DNA of 6,110 nt, taken from Thiobacillus sp. UBA6205 (GTDB lineage: Bacteria > Pseudomonadota > Gammaproteobacteria > Burkholderiales > Thiobacillaceae). The DNA lies in assembly GCA_002421825.1 (NCBI GenBank), contig DISR01000076.1:538-6647 (forward strand). The letters run 5' to 3'. Below, one piece after another: positions 1 to 6,110 of the stretch. The notes beneath the pieces are model-generated. The model saw only the letters and a list, made by a program, of their open reading frames with translations, was not told the DNA's origin and did not search any database. Numbering within the stretch: the first letter of the stretch is position 1; each line of letters opens with the position of its first letter. The translations under genes and the position numbers were made by a program.

Positions 1-1067
1 TGTTCTTCAACGTCGCCCGCATCGAAGAGGCAGTGAAGGCCGGCAAATTCAAGACCATCGGCGGATCCAAGGTCCCCGTGGTGGACGGCACCCGCGAGGC
101 CAACAAGGATCCGAAAACCGCGCTGACCTGCTATGTGCCGATCCCGAAGAACCCGCACGGCGTGAACATCAGCCCGGACGGCAAGTACTACGCCTGCTCG
201 GGCAAGCTTTCGCCGACCGCCTCCGTGATCGAGCACGCCCTGGTGCTGAAGTGGTTCGACGGCGAACTGGCCAATGCGCGCGACGCCGTGGTTGCCGAGC
301 CGGAAATCGGCCTTGGCCCGCTGCACACCGGTTTTGACAACAAGGGCAATGCCTACACCACGCTGTTCCTCGACAGCCAGATCGTCAAGTGGAACGTGGA
401 AGCGGCGATCAAGGCCTACAAGGGCGACAAGAACGCCAAGCCGGTGGTGGACCGCATTGACGTGCACTACCAGCCGGGCCACGGCTTCACCTCGATGGGT
501 GAAACAAAGGAAGCGGATGGCCGCTTCTTCCTTTCCGACAACAAGTTCTCCAAGGACCGCTTCCTGCCCGTTGGGCCGCTCCATCCGGAAACGGCGCAAC
601 TGATCGACATCAGCGGCGACAAGATGAAGCTGGCACACGACCACTCGGTGCTCTCCGAGCCGCACGATTCCATCATCGTGCGTCGCGACATCATCAAGAC
701 GCGCCAGATCTACGACATGAACGAATTCCCGCATGCGGTGAAGGATCCCAAGGAATCGGGCGTCTTCCGCAACGGCAGGAAAGTGACGGTCAAGCTCATC
801 AGCCAGGCGCCGGCTTTCAGCCTGCGCGAATTCAAGGTCAAGAAAGGCGATGAGGTCACCCTCATCCTGACCAACCACGACAAGGTGGAGGATCTGACCC
901 ATGGTTTCGCGGTGCCGAAGTACGACATCAACTTCATCGTCAGCCCGCAGGAAACCAAGTCGGTCACGTTCGTCGCCGACAAGCCTGGCGTCTACTGGTG
1001 TTACTGCACCCACTTCTGCCATGCCCTGCACCTGGAAATGCGTACTCGCATGATTGTCGAGGCGTAA
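1..1067 (+). CDS. nosZ: Nitrous oxide reductase NosZ, C-terminal part (5' end outside window)
   Basis: The reading frame is open from base 3 and enters from upstream. The 354 visible codons are a little over half of a usual NosZ of about 640 residues. NosZ is the periplasmic multicopper homodimer that reduces N2O to N2. The visible part covers the end of the seven-bladed propeller carrying the CuZ [4Cu:S] centre and the complete cupredoxin CuA domain. Histidines in the expected CuZ contexts are seen in NPHG (codon at 156), GPLHTGF (324), YQPGH (480) and EPHD (663); the KFSKDRFLPVGPLHPE stretch is also typical. In the CuA domain, LTHGF supplies a His (900), followed by C-T-H-F-C-H-A-L-H-L-E-M with Cys at 1005 and 1017, His at 1029 and Met at 1038. 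The residue between the cysteines is His (1011), where Trp is usual in Pseudomonas and Paracoccus. An extra Cys lies at 999. The TAA stop is at 1065-1067. The GTG at 33 is an internal codon, not a start. Confidence 0.97.
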   Translation, partial: FFNVARIEEAVKAGKFKTIGGSKVPVVDGTREANKDPKTALTCYVPIPKNPHGVNISPDGKYYACSGKLSPTASVIEHALVLKWFDGELANARDAVVAEPEIGLGPLHTGFDNKGNAYTTLFLDSQIVKWNVEAAIKAYKGDKNAKPVVDRIDVHYQPGHGFTSMGETKEADGRFFLSDNKFSKDRFLPVGPLHPETAQLIDISGDKMKLAHDHSVLSEPHDSIIVRRDIIKTRQIYDMNEFPHAVKDPKESGVFRNGRKVTVKLISQAPAFSLREFKVKKGDEVTLILTNHDKVEDLTHGFAVPKYDINFIVSPQETKSVTFVADKPGVYWCYCTHFCHALHLEMRTRMIVEA

Positions 1068-1074
1068 CCTGACC

Positions 1075-1109
1075 ACTCATTCCCCTACTTGGGGAATGGG
1101 TTCGGTTTT
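1075..1109 (+). terminator. Hairpin just after nosZ, possible weak terminator or 3' stabiliser
   Basis: Bases 1075-1085 pair with 1091-1101 (11 pairs, one G-U; perfect core cattcccc/ggggaatg) around a 5-base loop. The hairpin begins eight bases after the nosZ stop codon. Only a short run of four T (1106-1109) follows, five bases after the stem, so termination would be weak. It could instead protect the nosZ mRNA 3' end from exonucleases. The pairing is seen directly; the function is inferred. Confidence 0.5.
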
Positions 1110-1121
1110 CAATAATTCTGC

Positions 1122-1140
1122 GATAATTTCGCCGGATAAT
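1122..1140 (+). promoter_or_regulatory. Two GATAAT hexamers, possible -10 elements upstream of nosR
   Basis: GATAAT occurs at 1122-1127 and again at 1135-1140, one mismatch from the TATAAT -10 consensus, in an AT-rich island of otherwise GC-rich DNA. I see no convincing -35 hexamer at 16-18 bases upstream of either copy, and no clear FNR/Dnr-type TTGAT-N4-ATCAA palindrome in 1068-1207. An activator-dependent promoter remains possible. A transcript started here would begin just before, or within, the hairpin at 1143-1162. Confidence 0.2.
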
Positions 1141-1142
1141 AA

Positions 1143-1169
1143 CAACGCCCGCAAGGGCGTTGGTTTTTT
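1143..1169 (+). terminator. Rho-independent terminator between nosZ and nosR
   Basis: A perfect 8-bp inverted repeat (caacgccc at 1143-1150, gggcgttg at 1155-1162) encloses a GCAA tetraloop and is followed by a G and six T (1164-1169). This is the classic form of an intrinsic terminator on the plus strand. It sits 75 bases after nosZ and 38 bases before the nosR start. Upstream of it on the minus-strand reading the T content is poor, so it should act mainly in the nos direction. It may end most nosZ transcripts, with read-through or a separate promoter supplying nosRDFY. Confidence 0.8.
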
Positions 1170-1187
1170 CGCCCATCTTCCCTGTTC

Positions 1188-1193
1188 AGAGGG
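1188..1193 (+). promoter_or_regulatory. Possible ribosome binding site of nosR
   Basis: AGAGGG lies 14 bases before the ATG at 1208. The spacing is longer than ideal, so initiation may be modest. It is the only purine-rich stretch near the start and favours ATG 1208 over the in-frame TTG at 1160, which lies in the terminator stem. Confidence 0.45.
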
Positions 1194-1207
1194 CAACTGA
1201 TTTCCAT

Positions 1208-3865
1208 ATGACTCATCACGCCGGTTTTTTCGCTCGTTTCCTCACCGCATTCTGGCTGCTTTGCACCTGCGGGCTGGCCCTTGGAGGCAGCTACGAGGCC
1301 CCCCTCCCGGTACAGTTGTCCACCGATCCGGATCTCTGTGCATATGTCCCATGCAAGGATGTGCTGCCTGGCGCCGACAGCTTTTCCCATCGCATGGGCA
1401 AGCCGGCCTATGTCGAGGCCTATCAGAGCAAAAAGGACAAGCACGACGGAAAAAGGGAAGAAAGCGCCAAGGAAGAGCATGATGGCAAGAATGACGATCA
1501 TGACAAGGAAGATGATCGCAAACTGATCGGCTATGTGTTCCTGTCCACCGACATCGTGGACATTCCCGCCTACTCGGGCAAGCCCGTGGTGACCCTGATC
1601 GGCATGGACACGAAGGGCATCATTACCGGCGTGCGCGTTTTGCGGCACTCCGAGCCCATCCTGCTGCTGGGCATTCCGGAGGAAGAACTCACGCGGTTCG
1701 TCAAGCAGTATCTCGGCAAGTTTGTGGCCTCCAAGATCGAAGTCGGCGAGGCACGGCCCGATCAGGGCGTCATCGGCGTGGACGCGATTACCGGCGCCAC
1801 GGTCACCGTGATTGCGCAAAACCAGGTCATCCTCCGCAGCGGCATTGAGGTGGCCAAGCAGGTCGGCATCATCGAGCCCACCATTCGGCCGCAGGCAAAA
1901 TTCATCGAGCAGGCCGGCAAGTCGGACTGGAACGCCCTCGTCGAGGAAGGCAGCATCCAGCAGCTCAAGGTGCGCACCAATGAGGTCGGGCTGCCGCCAT
2001 CCGCGCAGTCCTACATCGACATCCATTTCGGCTATCTCAACAACCCGAGCGTGGGCCGCAGCGTGCTTGGCGATGCAGCCTACGAGAGCCTGATGTCGCG
2101 GCTCAAGCCGGACGAGCATGCGATCTTCCTCATCGCCAACGGCATCGAATCCTTCAAGGGCTCCGGCTTCGTGCGCGGCGGCATCTACGACCGAGTGCAG
2201 GTATCGCAGGAAATGGATGCCTTTACGTTCCGCGACCTGGACTACCTCAACCTCTACCGCATCGAAGCGGCGGGCGCACCGACCTACCACGAATCGGCGA
2301 TCTTCATCATCCGCTCGCAGGCCTTCAGCGGCGCCTATCCCTGGAAGCTGGTGTTTCTGGCGAACAAGAAGGACCCCCAGACAGGCGCCAAGACCTTCGT
2401 CAACTTCGACCGCGAGTACTGGACACCCGGCCGCTATCTGCAAGGCGGGCGCCCGCACATCGACCGTCCCGAAGCCACCTGGGTCAAGGTGTGGAAAGCG
2501 CGCCAGATCGAGATCGGCCTGTTTGTGCTGTGGCTTGCCCTCGCCGGCACCGTGTATGCCCTGCGCGACAAGCTGGTGCGCCGTTCGACGCACAAGGACA
2601 AACGCTGGAAGGATTACCCGAAATATTTCCTGTGGATCACGTCGATCGGTTTCGTCGGCTTCTATCTGCTGGCCGTGCCCTCGATCACGCAGGTGCTGAC
2701 CTGGTTCCATTCCATTTTGTTCGAATGGAAATGGGAGTTGTTCCTGTCCGATCCGTTCATCTTCCTGTTCTGGATCTTCATCATCGTCACCACGTTTTTC
2801 TGGGGCCGTGGCATGTTCTGCGGGTGGATGTGTCCCTACGGCTCGCTTCAGGAACTGGTGTACAAGGTCGCGGGCAAAATCGGCCTGAAACGCTATCAGC
2901 GCCACCTGTTGCCGCAACGGACACATGACCGCCTGAAGTGGGTCAAGTACGCAGTCTTTGCCGTGCTTCTGGCGGTGTCGTTCTACTCGATTGGCCTGGC
3001 GGAAAAGCTGGCCGAGGTCGAGCCGTTCAAGACCACCTTCCTGGTGGGCGTATGGAACCGCACCTGGCCATTCGTCACGTTCTGGGTCGTCCTGATCCTT
3101 GCCGCGCTGTTCTTCGAACGCCCCTTCTGCAAGTATCTCTGCCCGCTCGGCGCCGCCCTCGCGGTGCCCTCCACCTTCCGCTGGTGGGGGCTCAAGCGCA
3201 AGAAGGAATGCGGCCCCTGCGCCGCCTGCGCGGTGGGTTGCGGCTCGCAAGCCATCGACGAAAGCGGCCGCATCGACCAGCGCGAGTGCCTGCTGTGCCT
3301 CGACTGCCAGGTGCTGTACTACGACGACCACGCCTGCCCGCCGCTGTCGCAGGAGCGCAAGCGCCGCGCCAAGGCAGGCGAACCGCTGACCGCGATCGGC
3401 GCCGACGGTTACTTCATTCCCATCGTGCCGGCCGCCGTCCCGGCGCCAGCCCCCCGGCCAAGCCTGCCCGCCTTTGTCATGCAGGAAGTCATCGACCACC
3501 TGTTCCCGTGGAGCAGCAAGGTGTTCAGGCAGCCGCGCCTGCTGCAGGCGGCCAGCCTGGCGCTGGCCGTGCTGGTGACCTGGGTGTGGGTGCTGGGTGC
3601 GGTCGGCAAGCTCGGCCCGGGCATCGTGCTGGGCTGGTGGCTGGCCTGGAGCGCGTACGAACTGGTGGTGCGCATGAACTGCAAGCCCTACGTCAAGGAC
3701 GGTCCGTGGTGGGGCCACAACCTGCGCCCGGCCTCCTGGGCCGACATGGCGGCCTATGTCGGCTTCAAGAACCTCCTGATCGCCGCCACGCTGTTCCTGC
3801 TCATGAAGGGCGCCGGCATTCTCGAGTTCCTGCAGGAACAGCCTGCACTGCAATGGCTGTATTGA
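1208..3865 (+). CDS. nosR: NosR, membrane flavo-iron-sulfur protein for N2O respiration
   Basis: NosR/NirI family protein of 885 residues, needed in studied denitrifiers for nos expression and NosZ activity, and thought to feed electrons to NosZ. ATG 1208 is chosen because it follows AGAGGG and begins a signal-like hydrophobic segment (residues 7-27). A Lys/Asp/Glu/His-rich insert spans about 73-105. The periplasmic FMN-binding domain (about 106-220) ends in DAITGATVT (192-200), where Thr200 is the likely covalent flavin site by analogy with NqrC/RnfG. Hydrophobic segments lie near 436-453, 473-492, 514-533, 579-597 and 620-637. Two CxxxCP motifs are present, CGWMCP (C538, C542) and CKYLCP (C641, C645). 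Ferredoxin-like cysteines are C668/C671/C674/C678 and C694/C697/C700, with C710 as a possible eighth ligand. A Pro/Ala linker (737-756) leads to a C-terminal domain with three more hydrophobic segments (about 778-798, 803-822, 849-868). The length exceeds the roughly 700-750 residues I recall for well-studied NosR. Its 3' end overlaps nosD by 13 bases. Confidence 0.95.
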   Translation: MTHHAGFFARFLTAFWLLCTCGLALGGSYEAPLPVQLSTDPDLCAYVPCKDVLPGADSFSHRMGKPAYVEAYQSKKDKHDGKREESAKEEHDGKNDDHDKEDDRKLIGYVFLSTDIVDIPAYSGKPVVTLIGMDTKGIITGVRVLRHSEPILLLGIPEEELTRFVKQYLGKFVASKIEVGEARPDQGVIGVDAITGATVTVIAQNQVILRSGIEVAKQVGIIEPTIRPQAKFIEQAGKSDWNALVEEGSIQQLKVRTNEVGLPPSAQSYIDIHFGYLNNPSVGRSVLGDAAYESLMSRLKPDEHAIFLIANGIESFKGSGFVRGGIYDRVQVSQEMDAFTFRDLDYLNLYRIEAAGAPTYHESAIFIIRSQAFSGAYPWKLVFLANKKDPQTGAKTFVNFDREYWTPGRYLQGGRPHIDRPEATWVKVWKARQIEIGLFVLWLALAGTVYALRDKLVRRSTHKDKRWKDYPKYFLWITSIGFVGFYLLAVPSITQVLTWFHSILFEWKWELFLSDPFIFLFWIFIIVTTFFWGRGMFCGWMCPYGSLQELVYKVAGKIGLKRYQRHLLPQRTHDRLKWVKYAVFAVLLAVSFYSIGLAEKLAEVEPFKTTFLVGVWNRTWPFVTFWVVLILAALFFERPFCKYLCPLGAALAVPSTFRWWGLKRKKECGPCAACAVGCGSQAIDESGRIDQRECLLCLDCQVLYYDDHACPPLSQERKRRAKAGEPLTAIGADGYFIPIVPAAVPAPAPRPSLPAFVMQEVIDHLFPWSSKVFRQPRLLQAASLALAVLVTWVWVLGAVGKLGPGIVLGWWLAWSAYELVVRMNCKPYVKDGPWWGHNLRPASWADMAAYVGFKNLLIAATLFLLMKGAGILEFLQEQPALQWLY
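1439..1510 (+). repeat. Imperfect 36-base tandem repeat in nosR (two 12-residue units)
   Basis: Two adjacent in-frame units encode KHDGKREESAKE (1439-1474) and EHDGKNDDHDKE (1475-1510), sharing HDGK and a final KE. They form the core of a charged insert ahead of the FMN-binding domain of NosR. The DNA is visibly less GC-rich than the flanks, mostly because of Lys, Asp and Glu codons. The protein-level repeat is clear, but the DNA copies have diverged at many positions. Confidence 0.6.
3834..3837 (+). promoter_or_regulatory. Weak ribosome binding site of nosD inside nosR
   Basis: AGGA lies 15 bases before the nosD ATG at 3853, further than ideal. No better purine-rich site is nearby, so nosD translation probably relies on ribosomes finishing nosR, whose stop codon lies 13 bases into nosD. 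Confidence 0.3.
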
Positions 3866-5133
3866 GCCTGCGGTACGCCCTCCCCGGCGTACTGGCAGGC
3901 CTCCTCGCCTCCGTCGCTTCCGCCGCCGAATGGACGGTGCGGCCCGGCGAGTCCATCGCCGTCACTGTCGCACGCGCCGCCCCCGGCGATACGGTGCGGG
4001 TGGAGCGGGGCCGCTACCCGGAGCGGCTGGTGCTCGACAAGCCGATCTCACTGGTCGGCGTCGACCGCCCCACGTTGAGCGGCGGCCTCCAGGGCGATAC
4101 GGTCCGCATCATCGCCGAGGATGTCACCGTCGAGGGGTTCAATATCACCGATTCCGGCGACGACCGCGTCGCGCAAAACGCCGGCGTCTATATCCAGCCG
4201 GGCGCTCACCGCGCGGTGGTGAAGAACTGTTCGCTCAGCTACAACCTGTTCGGCTTCTGGATCGAGAAGTCGAACGACGTGCGCATCGAGAACAACATCA
4301 TCACCGGCAAGCGCGATTACCGCTCGGCCTCGCGCGGCAACGGCATCCAGCTCTACAACACGAACGGGGCGCGCATCATCGGCAACCATATCAGTTTCGT
4401 GCGCGATGCGATCTATGTCGACGTCTCCCATCACGCCATCTTCCGCGGCAATCGCCTGCACCACAGCCGCTACGGCACGCATTACATGAATTCCTACTAC
4501 AACCTTTGGGAAGACAACGAAAGCTGGCTGAACCGCGGCGGCCTGGCGCTGATGGAAGTGCGCGAGCAGACCGTGCGCAACAACCGCGCCTGGGGCAATT
4601 CCGACCACGGCATCATGTTGCGCACCATCCAGGACGCGGTGGTGGAGAACAACGTGGTGGCCGGCAACGCACGCGGCTTCTTCATCTACGACGCCGAATA
4701 CAACACGCTGCGCGGCAACCTGGTAATCGACAACCTGGTCGGCGTGCACATGTGGGCCGGCTCCATCAACAACGTGGTCGAGGGCAATGATTTCATTTCC
4801 AATCGCGAACAGGTGCGCTACGTTGCCGCACGCGACGTCGAATGGGGCAGCAAGGGCGGCAACCACTGGAGCAACTACCTCGGCTGGGACCGCGACGGCG
4901 ATGGCGTGGGCGACGTACCCTACCATGCCAACGACGTGGTCGACCGGCTCTCCTGGCGGCACCCGATGATGAAGTTGCTGCTCGCCAGCCCGGCGGTACA
5001 GACCCTGCGTCTGGTCGGCCAGCAGTTCCCGCTTTTGCGCGCGCCGAGCGTCGTCGACCCCAATCCGCACATGCACCCCCATCACGAAAACTGGAGAGAC
5101 TGGCTTGGCAAGCATTTCCCCGGAAGCCGCTGA
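3853..5133 (+). CDS. nosD: NosD, periplasmic beta-helix protein for NosZ copper-site maturation
   Basis: 426 residues, close to the usual NosD length. ATG 3853 is chosen because it starts a clean Sec signal peptide: hydrophobic core at about 9-21 and a cleavage site around ASA-AEW (after residue 24 or 25). The frame is open far upstream through nosR, but that is a shadow. The mature protein is a right-handed parallel beta-helix of the pectate-lyase/CASH type. Repeated N-x-I/V and GN-rich turns run from about 90 to 320, for example VEGFNITD, IENNIITG, IIGNHISF, VENNVVAGN and VVEGNDFISN. A C-terminal segment has GGNHWSNYLGWDRDGDGVGD (336-355), with an acidic D/G loop like a calcium-binding turn, and a histidine cluster HMHPHH (406-411). 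NosD works with NosF and NosY as an ABC-type complex; in Pseudomonas stutzeri it receives copper from NosL and passes it to apo-NosZ. It overlaps nosR by 13 bases and nosF by 29 bases, so the three genes are probably coupled in translation. Confidence 0.95.
   Translation: MAVLSLRYALPGVLAGLLASVASAAEWTVRPGESIAVTVARAAPGDTVRVERGRYPERLVLDKPISLVGVDRPTLSGGLQGDTVRIIAEDVTVEGFNITDSGDDRVAQNAGVYIQPGAHRAVVKNCSLSYNLFGFWIEKSNDVRIENNIITGKRDYRSASRGNGIQLYNTNGARIIGNHISFVRDAIYVDVSHHAIFRGNRLHHSRYGTHYMNSYYNLWEDNESWLNRGGLALMEVREQTVRNNRAWGNSDHGIMLRTIQDAVVENNVVAGNARGFFIYDAEYNTLRGNLVIDNLVGVHMWAGSINNVVEGNDFISNREQVRYVAARDVEWGSKGGNHWSNYLGWDRDGDGVGDVPYHANDVVDRLSWRHPMMKLLLASPAVQTLRLVGQQFPLLRAPSVVDPNPHMHPHHENWRDWLGKHFPGSR
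5093..5098 (+). promoter_or_regulatory. Ribosome binding site that fixes the TTG start of nosF
   Basis: GGAGAG lies six bases before TTG 5105, inside the end of nosD. The good match and spacing support TTG as the nosF start. The next in-frame ATG (codon 61) is after the Walker A motif, and so cannot be the real start. Confidence 0.75.
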
Positions 5134-6049
5134 CGCCCGCGCCGAAGCCGTCGTCGTCGCACGCCAGGTCGTCAAGCACTACGGCGGCGTGCGCGCGGTC
5201 GACGGCGTCGACCTGGACATCGCGCACGGCGAACTCTTCGGCCTCATCGGTCACAACGGTGCGGGCAAATCCACCCTGTTCAAGATGATGCTGGGGCTCA
5301 TCCCTGCCACCGCAGGCACGCTGCGCATCGACGGCATCCCGGTGTCCGGGGGCGGCTTCCGTGCGGTGCGCCGCAGGATTGGCTATCTCCCAGAGAGCGT
5401 GGTTCTGTACGAGAACCTGACCGGACTGGAAACCCTGCAATTCTTTGCGCAGCTGAAAGGCGTGCCGGTCGCGGCCTGCCCCGCCGCCCTGGAGCGCGTC
5501 GGCCTTGCCGCCGCCGCGCGCCGCCGCGTGCGCGAATACTCCAAGGGCATGCGCCAGCGGCTCGGCTTCGCCCAGGCCCTGCTCGGCCAGCCGAAAATCC
5601 TGTTCCTCGACGAGCCGACCAACGGCCTCGACCCCGAGGCGATCCGCGAGTTCTACGCCATCCTGCGCGGCCTGCGCGCCGACGGCGTCACCGTGGTGCT
5701 GACCTCGCACATCCTCGCCGAGATCCAGGAACGCGTGGACCGCCTCGCCATCATGGCTGCGGGAAAGATCCAGGCGGTGGGCAGCGTGCAGGCGCTGCGC
5801 GAGCAGATGGACCTGCCGCTGTGGATCGACATCCGCATCGCGCCCGCCGATCTCGACGCCGTGCGCAATGTGCTCGGCCGCTTGCCGGTCGGCGCGATCG
5901 AGGCCCATGACGAGCATGTTTCGGTGCGCTGCGGGCGCGATGCCAAGATGGCGGTGATCGAGGCGCTCGCCGCGCTGGACGGGCGTGTGCTGGACCTGCA
6001 CGTGCGCGAACCGTCGCTCGAAGATGTGTTCTTCGGCTTTTCAGACTAG
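5105..6049 (+). CDS. nosF: NosF, ABC transporter ATPase subunit of NosDFY
   Basis: 314 residues, the usual size for NosF, with a TTG start supported by GGAGAG six bases upstream. It is the cytoplasmic ATPase that drives NosY and the periplasmic NosD in CuZ assembly. Motifs in order are Walker A GHNGAGKST (49-57), a Q-loop position in GYLPES with Glu97 where Gln is common, a degenerate signature YSKGMRQRL (145-153), Walker B ILFLDEPTNGLDP (165-177) with Asp169 and catalytic Glu170, and the H-loop His202 in TSHIL. The Glu in the Q-loop and the altered signature are common in ABC-2-type ATPases and do not suggest loss of function. A C-terminal region of about 80 residues (from about 235) ends in REPSLEDVFFGFSD, a typical tail of this subfamily. 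The gene overlaps nosD by 29 bases and is followed 11 bases later by nosY. Confidence 0.95.
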   Translation: MASISPEAADARAEAVVVARQVVKHYGGVRAVDGVDLDIAHGELFGLIGHNGAGKSTLFKMMLGLIPATAGTLRIDGIPVSGGGFRAVRRRIGYLPESVVLYENLTGLETLQFFAQLKGVPVAACPAALERVGLAAAARRRVREYSKGMRQRLGFAQALLGQPKILFLDEPTNGLDPEAIREFYAILRGLRADGVTVVLTSHILAEIQERVDRLAIMAAGKIQAVGSVQALREQMDLPLWIDIRIAPADLDAVRNVLGRLPVGAIEAHDEHVSVRCGRDAKMAVIEALAALDGRVLDLHVREPSLEDVFFGFSD

Positions 6050-6055
6050 AGGGGG
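6048..6055 (+). promoter_or_regulatory. Ribosome binding site of nosY
   Basis: AGAGGGGG begins in the nosF stop codon and ends five bases before the ATG at 6061. The strong purine run and good spacing support the nosY start and immediate re-initiation after nosF. Confidence 0.7.
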
Positions 6056-6060
6056 CGCTG

Positions 6061-6110
6061 ATGGAATTTGCTCAAATCGGCACCATCGCCGGCAAGGAGT
6101 TCTGGGACCG
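6061..6110 (+). CDS. nosY: NosY, ABC-2 permease subunit, first 16 codons (3' end outside window)
   Basis: ATG 6061 opens a frame reading MEFAQIGTIAGKEFWD that runs off the window. The I-A-x-K-E-F-x-D pattern is the cytoplasmic amphipathic start usual in NosY and other ABC-2 permeases. The position, 11 bases after nosF with a strong ribosome binding site, also fits. NosY is the six-helix membrane subunit that links NosF to NosD. Too little is present to judge completeness; identity rests mainly on gene order. Confidence 0.8.
   Translation, partial: MEFAQIGTIAGKEFWD

Noticed and set aside
33..1067. GTG at 33 as the start of a separate short gene
   Set aside because: The frame is open to the window edge and the upstream codons (FFNVARIEEA) continue NosZ; it is an internal Val codon.
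1160..1207. TTG at 1160 as an earlier nosR start
   Set aside because: It lies within the terminator stem, has no binding site, and would place 16 unneeded residues before a good signal-like N-terminus.
1195..1212. Possible FNR-like half sites (TGAT-N4-ATAT) near the nosR start
   Set aside because: Only one half matches the TTGAT-N4-ATCAA consensus, and it overlaps the start codon, a poor place for an activator site.
2938..3852. Upstream extension of the nosD frame through nosR
   Set aside because: The translation is Arg/Pro/Ala-rich with no family match, and a proper signal peptide starts at ATG 3853; the open frame upstream is chance.
1109..3853. 914-codon open frame on the minus strand opposite nosR
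   Set aside because: It mirrors nosR codon for codon, has a low-complexity His/Arg/Gln/Ala-rich translation with no recognisable domain, and is explained by the strong third-position G/C bias of the real gene.
4793..6001. 402-codon open frame on the minus strand opposite nosF and the end of nosD
   Set aside because: Same GC-bias shadow: no domain, no credible ribosome binding site, and the plus strand carries clear nosD and nosF motifs.

Overview
This window is the middle of a nitrous oxide reductase (nos) gene cluster, all on the plus strand, in the order nosZ (3' part) - nosR - nosD - nosF - nosY (first codons only). It encodes the last step of denitrification, N2O to N2, and the machinery that delivers electrons and helps build the copper centres of the enzyme. 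The high GC content, the strong G/C bias at third codon positions and the order nosZ-nosR-nosDFY (instead of the nosR-nosZ-nosDFY order typical of Pseudomonas) suggest a denitrifying betaproteobacterium, possibly of the Rhodocyclales type. That placement is an inference, not something the window proves.

Layout: 1-1067 is the C-terminal 354 codons of NosZ, with four of the seven expected CuZ histidines and the whole CuA domain. The 140-base gap 1068-1207 holds two hairpins. The second is a textbook intrinsic terminator (8-bp GC-rich stem, GCAA loop, six T). Two GATAAT sequences lie between them as possible -10 elements. nosR (1208-3865) encodes an unusually long (885 aa) NosR with a signal-like N-terminus, a periplasmic FMN-binding domain, a membrane core with two CxxxCP motifs, ferredoxin-like cysteine clusters and a further C-terminal membrane domain. 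nosD (3853-5133) overlaps nosR by 13 bases. nosF (5105-6049) starts with TTG inside nosD, and nosY starts at 6061 just after nosF, so nosRDFY looks like one translationally coupled unit.

How the parts work together: NosR is the membrane flavo-iron-sulfur protein thought to pass electrons towards periplasmic NosZ and support its activity. NosD (periplasmic beta-helix), NosF (cytoplasmic ATPase) and NosY (membrane permease) form the ABC-type complex needed to mature the CuZ site.

No new system is visible. The points of interest are the terminator between nosZ and nosR, a charged repeat-containing insert and a C-terminal extension in NosR, and a His in the CuA loop of NosZ where Trp is usual in the best-known homologues. 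Apart from the 140-base gap there is no sizeable non-coding stretch.
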